In this document: positions 32,405-44,404 of the stretch, one piece after another | Layout: the number at the start of each line of letters is the position of its first letter | Position numbering within the stretch: position 1 is the first letter of the stretch | DNA from: Bactrocera neohumeralis | Taxonomy: Eukaryota > Arthropoda > Insecta > Diptera > Tephritidae | Assembly (NCBI RefSeq): GCF_024586455.1 | Contig: NC_065920.1 | Coordinates: forward strand, 74,082,215-74,146,214 | Direction: 5' to 3' | Length of the DNA: 64,000 nucleotides | Translations under genes and position numbers: made by a program | The notes under the pieces: generated by a model | Databases searched by the model: none | What the model was told of the DNA's origin: nothing | Seen by the model: only the letters and a program-made list of their open reading frames with translations

Positions 32405-34075
32405 CTGATTTTGATTGCCACTAATCACAAGAACTTCAATTACTTAACTATTGCTTTGTTTGTTGATATATTGTTGTTGCCAAGATATACATAGTAAGGA
32501 TGACAGTATTTTCCTTTGTGATCGAATTTCGAACTTAACTTCACTAATAAAATATCATTCAGACTACATGATACTTACTTTTACCCTATTTTTGGACCAC
32601 TAAAACCTTTCTAAAAAAATCGAACAGAAAGAGTGTTTCAAATTTTTGATAGGAAGTTTTACCCTAAGCTAAGGATAGTACCATATACCGTTACATTCGA
32701 GTTAAGTACTAGACAAAGGTATAATAACCAACACAGTAGCGCATCGAGAATAGAAAACAACACGCATAGAGCGTTCCTCGACCAATACACGTGCTACAGT
32801 ACTTTGTTGCTGGCTATGCCGCTCGGTCGCCCGTGGCATGCAGTAGTTATGTTGCATGCAACATCAACGCTAATTGGCACCAAATATGGACAGCATGCAA
32901 GCGCAAAAGAACGAACACACTCGAAGACTCGTAGGCAACGCCAGCAACTCCAGTGCTTGGTCAGTTCAACAGGGACCATCTCCACAAAGGCAGGCGTGTG
33001 TGCGAGTGTTTACAGCTGCCAATGAGCGGAATGTGTCTGCTTGAATCTGGTAGGCAAAGGCCGGAAGAGCAAGCTAATGCCGTTTTGACTATGTGCGTTG
33101 CAGTCGTGGGGTGTGGTGCCAAGGCAAGTGTAAAAATGGGAGCGACAGCAACAGTCATCTGATTCGCGTTTGGGTATGTCAGACGTCGGTGGCGCGCTTT
33201 AACTGATAAAAATGAAATTGAAAGAAATATGTCAATGCGTGACAAAATACTTGTGCGACTGGTTGCATGGTCAGCGAGCGATGTGCGCTGGCTTCACTTT
33301 TAATGTCGCTGCACAAAGTGTATCTTCAAAGGCCAGGCATTGTTCTCTGACTTTGCTTGTAATAGCTAATAGGTTTTGGAGACAGTTTTAATTAAATTTT
33401 CAATAACAAATATTGTGTTTTAATTAAATTCTTCGTTATAAACATTTTTGTGTTATTACCAATTATATAAATATGGATAAGATGACGCCATACTAGTGAT
33501 GCTTAAGAAAAATACTAAAGAATGTTATAAATCTTTTCAGAACTCCAACTCTTTTTCGTTGGCAGCAGCAAAATTATATTGAGGTAAACGTCGCAGCTTC
33601 GGAGGATCAGTATTTTTTGTTTTTTATCTAAGAAAGTTCTTTCAGTCTGAGATGGTGACTTTTTCTCATGACCAATAAATTATAGTATCCAGAAAATACT
33701 TTTAATCGGTGAAGAACTGGTCGGGTTTGATTTATACCAAATGATCGATCTGAGTTTACTTTATTCTTTGTCCAGAAGAACAATTTTAAGCATAGTTCTA
33801 TGGTTGGCTGAAAGAAAAGGGAACCTTAAGGACACAACCATATACACTCTCCTTCCAAGATATCCCCAAAAGTTCCCATCTAGTGCCTAGATATTGTACA
33901 AGTATATGCATAACTATTCGCTATTCACGGCCAATCTAATCGATTCACGAACTGTCTAGATTTGCAGGAATGAACCTACAATATCTTAAGTTAGAGTATG
34001 ACGACTTTGAAGACCCCTTTATTTCAATTATACAAAAGCTTTTCGAACCATTCGCTGAAATACAAATATAAATAA
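32405..34075. other. No gene firmly supported
   Basis: A GC-richer patch at 32780-33180 has open frames on both strands, including a minus 65-residue ATG frame starting MTVAVAPIFTLALAPHPTTA, but no splice signals or domains decide between them. 33200-34075 is AT-rich and featureless. Confidence 0.3.
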
Positions 34076-34079
34076 CATA

Positions 34080-34200
34080 AAAGAAATAAATACAAATACA
34101 AAAACGAAAAGAAAAACAAAGACAAACGCAAAGGCAAACACAAAACAAAAGCAAATACAAAAGCAAAGACAAACGCAAAGGCAAACACAAAACCAAAGCA
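34080..34200 (+). repeat. Degenerate A-rich precursor of the hexamer array
   Basis: Irregular AAATAC, AAACAC, AAAGGC and AAACGC hexamers lead into the pure array to the right, showing the same six-base rhythm with substitutions. Confidence 0.7.
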
Positions 34201-34736
34201 AAGACAAAGACAAAGACAAAGACAAAGACAAAGACAAAGACAAAGACAAAGACAAAGACAAAGACAAAGACAAAGACAAAGACAAAGACAAAGACAAAGA
34301 CAAAGACAAAGACAAAGACAAAGACAAAGACAAAGACAAAGACAAAGACAAAGACAAAGACAAAGACAAAGACAAAGACAAAGACAAAGACAAAGACAAA
34401 GACAAAGACAAAGACAAAGACAAAGACAAAGACAAAGACAAAGACAAAGACAAAGACAAAGACAAAGACAAAGACAAAGACAAAGACAAAGACAAAGACA
34501 AAGACAAAGACAAAGACAAAGACAAAGACAAAGACAAAGACAAAGACAAAGACAAAGACGAAAAGACAAAGACAAAGACAAAGACAAAGACAAAGACAAA
34601 GACAAAGACAAAGACAAAGACAAAGACAAAGACAAAGACAAAGACAAAGACAAAGACAAAGACAAAGACAAAGACAAAGACAAAGACAAAGACAAAGACA
34701 AAGACAAAGACAAAGACAAAGACAAAGACAAAGACA
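34201..34736 (+). repeat. (AAAGAC)n hexanucleotide microsatellite, about 88 copies
   Basis: Pure AAAGAC repeats run 34201-34558 (about 60 copies) and 34563-34736 (about 29 copies), separated by one GACGAAAAGAC interruption. The plus strand has no T across the whole array. It gives long artefact frames on the minus strand (Leu-Cys, Leu-Ser and Val-Phe repeats), which are not genes. The edges decay into AAAGAT/AGAGGC variants. Confidence 0.97.
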
Positions 34737-34739
34737 GAG

Positions 34740-35330
34740 ACAGAGGCAAAGATAAATACGAATACACTAAGGCCCACTCCTGAGGTCAATAGAGATTTTC
34801 AAAGTAGAACTTAATAGAGATCCTTTTTCATGTCAAAAGATGAGTCTATCATACTTTAGAATGGCATTCGGAAACGGTATATATAAAGATTTTAGATTAT
34901 AATATGAGACCCTTATTAGTAACTCTAACGATTCGACTCTTACCTATTAGAAGATTATGAAGTTCATCAAGATATATATTTTATGCTCTAAAACAAACGT
35001 ACTTTCCGACAAAATAAGACAACAAAAAATCCCCAACTTCTAACCAAATTCTACAAATACAATTCCACCGCGGCGTAAAGCTTTCCTCTTTCTTACGAAA
35101 CTCCTAAAAGGCGCTCATTAGCCGAACGCAGCATACCGTTGGAGCACCAAAGGGACCTACTAACGCAAGTACCAAGCAATCAGCGTGCGGATATGAACTA
35201 AGCTATGTCAACAACGTCAAAGTTAGCCGCGCAGGACGGCAGTCAACAAGCCAGAACGGGTAAAGCACGCCGAGTTTTGGTCCGCCACAACCAAAAATGG
35301 ACACTAAATCTCATCAACTTTGCCATTTTC
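34740..35330. other. No feature recognised
   Basis: AT-rich stretch between the microsatellite and the candidate exon at 35332. Nothing supported. Confidence 0.4.
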
Positions 35331-35331
35331 G

Positions 35332-35691
35332 TTATGATTTTCCATTGAAAGTCAATGAAGACGACAGGGAGTTGGTGTTGCCCGACTCGGTTGACTGGTT
35401 ATAGACTGCGCGGAGAGGAAATGCCAGCGCCAGAACGCCAAAGGCTATGCTGATGCCAAAGACTATGCTGGAGCTGAAGCTGCGCTGTGTGAATCTGCGC
35501 ACGCGCTTGTGGCTGGCTGCTGCTAACTTGTGGTTACTTGTGCCAAAATGTGTGGAATGGTTAGCATGCAACGGTATAGTGTTGCATATGGACGGGCAAC
35601 GAGCGCAGCGCAGTGTGGCCGTAAGGCGTGCGTGTGCCTGTATGACGGCAGTATGTGCGCGCTTGCGCAGTAAGTAGCATGCAACTGTCAC
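35332..35691 (-). CDS. Candidate terminal exon encoding a single-pass membrane segment
   Basis: A minus-strand frame open for 119 codons ends at TAA 35334-35332. Its last 58 codons read 'RVRRFTQRSFSSSIVFGISI', 'AFGVLALAFPLRAVYNQSTE' and 'SGNTNSLSSSLTFNGKS': a basic N-side, one transmembrane helix and a Ser/Asn-rich tail. Codon use is clearly GC-ending (AGC, GGC, CTG, GTC) compared with surrounding DNA. No in-frame ATG exists, so an upstream exon or a non-AUG start is needed; CCACAAG at about 35510 is a possible acceptor. Not recognised. Confidence 0.33.
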   Translation of the reverse strand: MTVACYLLRKRAHTAVIQAHARLTATLRCARCPSICNTIPLHANHSTHFGTSNHKLAAASHKRVRRFTQRSFSSSIVFGISIAFGVLALAFPLRAVYNQSTESGNTNSLSSSLTFNGKS

Positions 35692-35699
35692 ATTAATTG

Positions 35700-36735
35700 G
35701 TTGTCAACGCAGTGGTTTGTGGCAGTTACGTTGCATTGCATTGCGTTTCGATTTCAGCAATCAAGCAAGTAGCAATGGCTGCTGATTGCTGCTTACTGAA
35801 CTTCGCTTCGGTGCGAAAACACCTACGTGCACAAAAATGCTTGCACGCATGCGCAGAAAGTGAACGAGTGAACGAGCTGTATTGACGTGCGACGCTACAC
35901 AGCTGTTGTTTTCACAAATTATCGGCTGACGGACATTTCGAAAGTGATTTCTCGAACTCATTTTTCCTTTGTTTTCGATTTTTAATGGCTCGGGCTGCAC
36001 TTTGTGGCATTCTTCCTCTGAATTTGTGTTACTTTTTGGTTACATATTATCGAGGTTACCTTTGTTTTTGCAATAATTTGCCACATATTTTGCAGCTCGT
36101 TAAGCGCGCTGAATTTACATTTTTGCTGATTGGCAATTTTTCAGCGAGTTTTTGTTTTATTTTTTGGAGTTTTATGCATTTTTGATTTGGTAACCCTTCT
36201 CCTTTTTGGGCTGTACTTCATTAAGTTTGTTTGGCATTTCATTTCCAATTGAGGGTAAAATTAGGAAGTGGAATATTTCATTTCACGACTTGTAATTTAG
36301 GGTACTTTCACTCACCTGTCGAATATTTGTATTTTTTCCTGGTAGAAAGCACTGGAAAGTAAGGATTTGTTGCTTGCCTGGAAAAAAAATATTATGGTTC
36401 ATAAAAATGATGATGAAATGTTTGTAAGAAAGTATCAATAAGAATTCGAACTGGAGTTATGAATGGCGTGATTAAGACAAGCTGAAATCATATGCATTTA
36501 AAGACACCGATCTTAAAAGGGTCTGAGTTTTTAAAACCGACGTCAACTACTGAGAACCTACATAGGCAGCACTTTCGATTTTCGAGATAGTCCTAAAAAG
36601 CCTGTTGATTTTAGACCTGAATTTATGCTGAAAGAGGTTCACCCAGCTAAGAGCGAAAAAACGTTCGTTTGATCATTTCGACTAAGTTACCAGAATGACA
36701 TGCGTTTTGTTTTACTCAAAGCCCAGAATCGTAGA
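35700..36735. other. No gene supported
   Basis: Open stretches at 35697-36185 lack protein-like composition. The rest is AT-rich. Confidence 0.4.
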
Positions 36736-36739
36736 ATGA

Positions 36740-36900
36740 TTGTTTGCATTGACTTTAGACTTTACTTTTCCCCACAGGAAAAAATTTAATTTTAACACAC
36801 GATCTTGATAGCCAATCGACATTTCCATGCATTTCACTATAAATCTTTATTATTGCAATTTTTTAGCCAATAGAAGCAGGCCAAATTTAAACCAATTTTA
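36740..36900 (-). pseudogene. IS630-like transposase fragment
   Basis: The minus strand reads 'GNVDWLSRSC', then 'FFPVGKSKV', matching DWPPRSCD..PLD(F)FLWG.VKSKVY around the last catalytic acid, which is lost here. It shares GACTTTAGACTTTAC and CACACGATCTTGATGGCCAA-type sequence with the copy at 4080-4190, in opposite orientation. Confidence 0.55.
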
Positions 36901-36904
36901 TATA

Positions 36905-39770
36905 TTCCAGTGGTTATATTCCTCGGTTAAGATGCGTCCAGTGCGTCCACTACTCAACGTCGTTTTTGCAAAAAGTTCAGGTCTTTTGATAGAAATCTAG
37001 CATTGACACGCTTCATACCGAAAATATTAACCAAAATAAGTCGATCCGTAAGAGATGTTGTAGTCCTCTGCTATCTCTCTGATACCAACATGATGATTTT
37101 CAAGGTCTGTTTCTTTAACTGCTTCTTTAACTCTTTCGATGTTATCATCATTTGCAGAGGCAATGCAAAGAAACTGTTGCGAAATTCGCACTACAATAGG
37201 AACTTCAAAAAGGTTGAACCCATCTAGGAAAAAAATATTTAACCAATTCCGGTTTGTACGCGAAGTTTAAATGGACCAGCCCGATCCAATGAAATTGGTA
37301 CCTCTTATATTTGTGGACGTCTCGACGGACGTCGTTTAACAAGTTGATTAAGCTTTGAACATATTTCCTATCGCATTGATTCTACTTCTTCTGTTGAAAA
37401 GTTCTTAATTAACAACTGATCTCGGATTTCTACTATTTTCAATTTATGCAGACGTTTTCTTAATACGAGTATGGCGAACTTGTTTTTGGGGTATTTCATA
37501 TTTGTAAACTATATCAGCATTATACTGTTTATTGAGTATAAACTCAACCCAAATGAAACTGTTCCTATACAGCTCACCATATTTGATTTTCCACAAAGGT
37601 GCACTGATTTTGAGTTTAGAAAATATTCAAGCCATTTTTGACTCCGTTATCTGTTTTGAATGCTGTTTATTAACATTTTTACAGTTATCTTGTAAACGAA
37701 ATGTTGTCCAAAGCTTTTAGTAGACATGAAACAATACCGTTAACTACAAAAAAAGCAACCTTACACTTAGCGAAGACACCTACCATGCCATAATTATCCA
37801 ATACACGCACCATTTATATATGGGGTCCTTTAAAGTATTAGTATTCAAATTCGAAGGAAATTTTGATAATTGACATTTTTAAAACCAGAAAGTTACTTTC
37901 GTATGCTTTTTCATGGCATAAGCGGAACTATTATTAATTTTTTTTTTCAAATCTTTATATATATTTATACATTTGCTGTTGTTATAAATGGATTTTCAAT
38001 AGCAACTTTCCATCATATTTCTGTAACCCGAAGCATTTAATACGATTGTGTGGCTCATTTACATTCAGGCGAACTAGACGCGAGGTGAATGGAGTAGGTC
38101 TGTTTTGCTACTTCGAATGCAGCCGCTGATTTATAGAATTAACGAGAATTGAATACGAGGAAAAACGTGTAATGGAAAACAAAAGCATAATTAATACTCT
38201 ACAGTTTACAAATCTGATTTTAATTAAGTTTTTTGTTTTTGTCTTGTTTTTCTTTCATGGAAATGACATTTGAATGGCACGTCTACCTTCAACAGTGGAA
38301 GATAAAGAGAAGGGAGAAAGCAAATATTATGCATATTTAGTATGAATAATAGCTCGGTGAATGAATGGAGTAAGTAATTTAGAAAAAGTTGTGGAGAAAG
38401 GCAAGAAATATAAATTACTTAATTATTTAGAGTGGTCATAGTGGGTTTTTTCATTTTTATATGTAGGTATATATATATATGTATATGTATATCTATATAG
38501 TTTAGTAACAACCTAAGCGATATAGAATATTTTTCCGAGAAGGCAATCTGTTATGCAAAGTCCAGCGCCGCTGTGTACATATGTAAATAGAATATGTAAA
38601 TATCTAAACGCATATGTATGCGCCACATAACCTCAAACAACTTGCAGTTCACTCGAATTTACAAAAACAAATACCTCATAAAATCAGTGAAAAACCAAAT
38701 AAAAAGGTTAAGTAACCCTTTCGACGCTTCAAGTGGCAACCGGCACCCAAAAAATGCGTCCCGTGAATTCTACTCTATTAAATTGTTTGCGTCACGCCTT
38801 CAATGCACACTCACAAAAAATATTATATAATCGTTATTTTCACATGCTCCCCGTGAGTAAACTTCTCCGCCGCCTTTGTCTGCCTCTTTGCTGTCCATTC
38901 TGCATACCAAAGTGTGCCGCCGACGCCGATCGCTATGAATTTCAAGTGGACCACCCTGTGTGCGCTCACGTTTGCTACAAATTATTTACTCATTCTATAT
39001 AATTATCGTTAAGTTTAGTGTTGAAATCACTGATTTGGAAAATAAATGAAGATGAGGCGCAGGTGAACCCAAAAATTATGCTTGTGTGTCTATGTGTGAG
39101 GGAGTGTGCGTGGGTCAATTTGTAAATTACCAAAATTATAGATAGATTAACGCCGTCATTTTGAGCGCATTTACATTATTGTCTGGGAAATTTACACCAA
39201 AAACATCCCGCTGTTAGAGTATCGCTTTAACACTGGTCCATATTTTAGTTAGTTATGGTTTTTGTATTGTATGTGAGCGGTTCACTGTGTACATATTCAT
39301 GAACATATTTGTAAGTGTTGACCTTGGAAAATTATGACTTAGTTCTTTGGTATTGTAGTGTGACAGAGAGATTCGTCAGGTCATGTAGAGTTACGTACCA
39401 CTAGTCAACCCTGCTTACCGTGCATTTTCTCATCATCGAAAGCAAAGCGAATCTCGACAAATAACTGTTAATTCTGTATTGGTTTTAGAATCCAATTTTT
39501 TTAATAGAAGCATAAACTGATACTTACAAGATATAATCCATTACCAAACCTGCCCAAAACTGCTAAATTCATTACTGAAATCAACCGTAAGTCTTTAGCA
39601 TTCCTAGTTACTAACTTTGCTGCCTTGATTTTTCTTTTGATCAACTACCATAATGTTTGTCTTGGTCGGAGCTCTCAGAAAGCATCCATTCAAAAGCTAA
39701 TTTAATATAATGACAAGAGCCTTGGTTCGAACAAAACCTAGTAAAAACAGAAGGCTGTCTTTATTATTTT
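36905..39770. other. No gene supported; one possible signal-anchor start
   Basis: AT-rich DNA with a TATA/TATG microsatellite at 38465-38505. At 38933 an ATG opens 'MNFKWTTLCALTFATNYLLI' followed by LYNYR and a stop; it looks like the start of a type II membrane protein but is only 25 codons, with no clear donor. Nothing else is supported. Confidence 0.3.
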
Positions 39771-39779
39771 TTTGAAGCT

Positions 39780-40640
39780 GTCCTATCAAGAAATGATATC
39801 AATATCATCAGCATACGTCACCAACTGTACACTCTTAGCTCTGCAGCTCGTATTTTTTAATCCAGCAATAGATTGAAGAAGTCACACCATAGAGAGTCTC
39901 CTTGTCTGAAACATCATTTTGTATCAAACGGCTCGAAGATGTCCTTCCCGTTTCAGACGGAGCTTTTGGTGTTGCTCAACGTCAGCGTTCACAGCCATAT
40001 TAACTTTGCAGGTATACCAAGTTTAGACAAAGCATCATTGAGACAGTTCGATGTTCTTTAATCTTTCACACAATACGTTCGATAAAACCTGATATGCGAA
40101 GTTGAGGAGGCTTTTCCTACGGTAGTCGGCGCAGATTGTGGAGTCTCTCTTTTTGTGAATTGGGCAGAGCATACTTAAATTCCAATTGTGATCCTTATTA
40201 GTTTTTCGCCGCAGCATTTGAATAGCTCGGTCGGCATTCCAACGGTTCCGCCGTTTTGTTGTTCTTCGGACAGGTAATTGCTATCCGAACTTCTTCTTGG
40301 TCGGCCAATTGAATGTCTGCTCCATCGACATCGAATGGGGAATCGGGGTCACCATATCCTGGAGTCATACTTTCACTGCCATTCAGCAGGCTGCACAAGT
40401 GTTCCCTCTATAATTTTAGTATGCCCTTGGTATTAGTCACTAGATCACCTCTGGGGGTTCTATAAGAGTATGCGCCGGTGTTGAAACCTTCTGTTAGTCG
40501 TCTCATCTTTTGTTTGCATTTTCGAGCATTACCACTGTCGGCTAGTTTGTCAAGCTCTTCGTTCAAAGGAACGCTCACTTCACGCAATTTTATCACAAAT
40601 TGAAAATCTAAAGTTCCTCTTAAGAATTGCAATTCTAGAC
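39780..40640 (-). pseudogene. RTE-like non-LTR element, linker and RT N-terminal half
   Basis: Minus-strand frames, from high to low coordinate, give 'VSVPLNEELDKLADSGNARK' and 'GAYSYRTPRGDLVTNTKGIL' (linker), 'MTPGYGDPDSPFDVDGADIQ', then 'CPIHKKRDSTICADYRRKSL' and 'LNFAYQVLSNVLCERLK', the RT finger region (usual C.NYRGISLLN.AYKVLS..L..RLKP). Later RT motifs at 40020-39790 are broken. Several frameshifts separate the blocks. Confidence 0.75.
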
Positions 40641-40644
40641 CTGT

Positions 40645-43475
40645 CGCGAGAGTTAAAGTTCTTAGTAATAAAAATAGAAAACAATTTAATATCTCAAGAA
40701 GTTTAGATATTTTGAAATAACTTTTGGTGGTGTATATCTTTTAATGGTCCGGAGCTTGAGTTGTCGAAGATAAAAAAAATTCTTTACACTGAAGAAGGAC
40801 CGTAGAGCTGTAAACGGAAGAATTTTTGTTTTGCTAATTACTGGATTCGGTGATTTTTTTCAACGTACTTGATTCCGTGGAGGAAAAGAACAATAAAGCC
40901 TAGATTTTTGGGCGATTTGGGATTGGTTGCTTGATAATGACTTCTCAACTCATTTTGATTTTGATGTCCTGCTCCTACTTTGTTAAAAATTGTACATCCT
41001 CTATCATTCGAGTTTTATAACCACCCAGTTGAGCCACTTTCTTTAAGGGAGCTACATAAATATTTATAACTACGAGGAGACATGCATAAAAAGAGTTCTT
41101 CTTAACTTCGTTCTTCAACCCGGAACAATACAAAGGAATGCGATGCAAATGCAAAATTCAATTGAGTTGTTAAAAAACCGTTTAAACAGACGATTTCCCA
41201 TGCGAGTCAATAAAAGTGGCTTCAACGTCAATTCCTGCAATTAAGCACTCAATAGACGCTCGAGAAATAGATATGCAAAGCAGTTGGAGGTGAAGAGCAG
41301 ACGATAACGAAAGGAGAATCGCACGAGATGCGAACAATGCACGCAATTTCAGCCGAAGCAGTAAAAGAAAAGACAGAACTAAAGATCGCCGGCATGCAGT
41401 GAGAGCCAACTGCCAGATAGAGTCGATGAAGATGTTAGAATTCGTGTAATGTGCGAGACGAATGAAGAACAAAGCGACGAAGCAGCGGTAGAGCGTGGCT
41501 TGTTGATGTTAGATGCTTTGATATTTAAATGCTTTTATGGCTGACTAAATGCTTTGAAAATTTGTGTGAGCGTTGGCGCTTTTGGTGGCATGTTGTTGGC
41601 TGGCACGAGCACATAAGGAAACGAGCGAATGAATGGAGGAGCGAATGGACGAACGATGAGCTGATAGATTGGTGGACTGATGGCTATTGTGCTACAGCAA
41701 TTGATGAAGACTGTTTTGCTGATAGCTAATGCAAGAAGAAGAAGAATAGTTTACATGGAAAACTCTTTTATGAGTGCAACAACAATGCAACTACAAACCG
41801 TAAAAAATTTTCTCACAAAAAAGAAAACTAAATTTTGCTCATAATAAAATTTTTGGGCTAAAAGCCGCAGAGGTGTGCGGTCCCACACACACACATATAC
41901 ACACCCACGTCAGCAATAATTGCCTTTGAATTGAGACTTTAATTGAGTTATAAAACATTTGCATGCGCTCACATGCAAACAAAAAGAACAACAACAGCAA
42001 CAAAAAAACAATTTCCCTGCAGTTTACCATTTGCATCGTTGTTTTTGTAATTCTTATAATAGACAATTTTCACAACTGACCGCCTGACCTGCCTCAACCG
42101 CAATATAAATGTATATTTATATATGTGAATGTGTGTGTGTGTTTGACCGCCCAGTTGCGCTGATGTTAGTGCTGATTGCTGGCGATTTATTTGCTTAAAT
42201 TGTTATTGCTGTTGGCATTCCAGACAATTCAATCTAACATCGAGGAAGTGCTGACCGCCGTTGCTATTAAAGATGCTGTTGTTGTTGTAGGTACAACGGT
42301 TTATGTAATTACCAACAACAGAACAATGCTGGGCGTGCGGCTGTGCGCCCATCAGTTGCACTTATTTACCGTTGCTTGTGGGTCGCTGCTCCTGCTTCAC
42401 CTATTGGAGCCCGCGGTCCAATGCCTCGCATTAATTGTTCTTTGATTTATATTCGGAAATATTTGATTAGAATAGGCGGTCATGGCGAGGTTATGGTTGC
42501 TGTTTGCTACAAGAGCAACTTTATTTAGAGAACATTTTATAAAGACTCTTGGAGACTGACGGAAGTTTGGGCAGTATTGCTTTGAAGACAGTAGGTGCTG
42601 TCAAGCGGTCAGAAGACAAAGTTTTTTAAAGTTTGCAAAAATATCGTTCCAATTCCTTTGTACTCTTTACAAGCTTCGTTGAACTTTTCGGAGTTATATT
42701 TACCTTCTTTAATGCCAGGGAAAGTGAACTCCGAAAAATGACTACGATTTTGCATATTCAAGTCAAATTTAGAGAAAATCTTGAGTATATGTATAATTCA
42801 CTAGGTTAGGTCGTTCCAAAACATATCCCATTTGGACAGCTGACCGGGCCTTTACGACACCTAAGTACTGATTACAATTATCTTCAAATATTGACAAAGC
42901 GTTTTAGCTTATCAGAAGTTTGTTAAATATACTGTTTACTGAAGCTAAGCTAAGAACACACTCGTGGTAAAATAGACCTGTCGTGAGAGTCAATCAAGAT
43001 TCTTCGAAGTAAGATATTATATGGCATTACTTGAGATTTTTTCACAAAAGGTTCTTTGCGCTTTATAAAGCTCCAGTAACAAGGTGCAGACTCGTCCCAA
43101 ACATCACATATTAACCGAGGGAACTTCTATATTTGAAAAGGTGTCAATAATGCAAAGTTTTATCCACATTTAGATATAACTTCTTACATCATGTTGTCCA
43201 GAATTTAATGAAGCTACTGCGATAAGCCAAAGAAACCACCTTAGCTCCTACGAGTTTTCTTTTAGCACACTCCCAATTTACAAAACCAATTCTTGAAACT
43301 CGGTTGCAAAGACTTGAATTTCGACGGGATAATAATAAAGACTTAGAGGAAATTTCGTAATCAACTATACCGCAAATGCTCCAATTCAAAGGATATCAAA
43401 TCGACAATTGAGGACTGGACATACTCGTCATATATATTGCGTGATCTGTCAGTCAGTTTGTTTACAGCAACTGCT
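40645..43475. other. No gene supported
   Basis: A (CA)n run at 41884-41905 is visible. GC-richer frames at 41180-41470 (minus) and 41529-41729 (plus, Trp-rich) and at 42180-42530 have no domain or splice support. Otherwise AT-rich. Confidence 0.35.
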
Positions 43476-43479
43476 TACT

Positions 43480-44400
43480 CGGTAGTCCAAGTCCAATTTT
43501 GTATTTCTAAACATTTCGTGTGCGGTATTATTGCGAATATTGGAAAAGGCTTACGGCGACTCAGTTTTACTGTTCCTCAGACTGTAGAGATATCGTTGAA
43601 GACATGCCTCCTTCTGGACGACTTTCGACCTCTTCAACTTTTGAAAATATTACGAAAGTGAAGGATATGAAGCTTAAAAATCATCAGGTAAGTGTTAGAG
43701 AGATGGAAAGAGAGTTCCATTCTAGAGTTCGTTCGAATGATTATGTTGGATATTTTGGGTATGAAACGCGTTCTTGCTCGACTCGTCTTGACAAAGCGAC
43801 AAAGCTGATTTTTTTAGAAAAAGAGTACCGTAAACCGGTCTCTTTGGACTTGATTGATCGTGCGGATTCCAATCTTATACTCATTGAGAACATTATAACT
43901 GCCCATGCAACCAAGTCAACAATCATCGGAATGTAATGAAAAAAATTAGCCAAAACAAAGAAAAGCCGCGTCAAAGCCGATCAAACCTCATGGTGATGCT
44001 CATCGTTTTTTCGAAATTCGTTATTTGGTGCATCATAAATATGTTCTGGAGAGACAGACGGTCAATAAGAAGTTCAATTTAGCCGTATTGAGCCGTTTAC
44101 GTGAGCCGTTACATGATCATAATAACGGGCCACGATTGTGACCGAATTTATGGCGAAAACCATCGTATTCACCCATCGTATTCGCTCATACTAAAATCGC
44201 ATCGTGGAACCCGTTTTCAGTCGATTGAAGAGATAAAACAAAATTCGCTAAAGGAGCTGAAGTCCATCCCGAAAAGTACTTATGAAAACTGTCTCGAGGA
44301 CTTGACAAATCGTTGGCATAAGTGTATTACATCTGGTTAATTTTGTTCGAAAAGCATCTGATGAATAAATGGGAGAGAGTTGAAGTTCATTATTTACTCA
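43480..44400 (+). pseudogene. mariner transposase pseudogene
   Basis: Plus-strand frames contain 'EDMPPSGRLSTSSTFENITK' and 'VKDMKLKNHQVSVREMER' (helix-turn-helix region), 'DKATKLIFLEKEYRKPVS', 'DLIDRADSNLILIENIITAH', and a C-terminal 'RGTRFQSIEEIKQNSLKELK', 'SIPKSTYENCLEDLTNRWHK', 'CITSG'. The order matches mariner transposases. The GDE(T/S) acid is changed (ITAHA) and the middle carries stops and shifts, so it is dead. Terminal inverted repeats were not located. Confidence 0.75.
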
Positions 44401-44404
44401 GAGC

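Noticed and set aside
34024..34789. Two minus-strand frames of about 250 codons of Leu-Ser/Leu-Cys and Val-Phe repeats
   Set aside because: They are translations of the (AAAGAC)n microsatellite; every frame is open there because the hexamer contains no stop.
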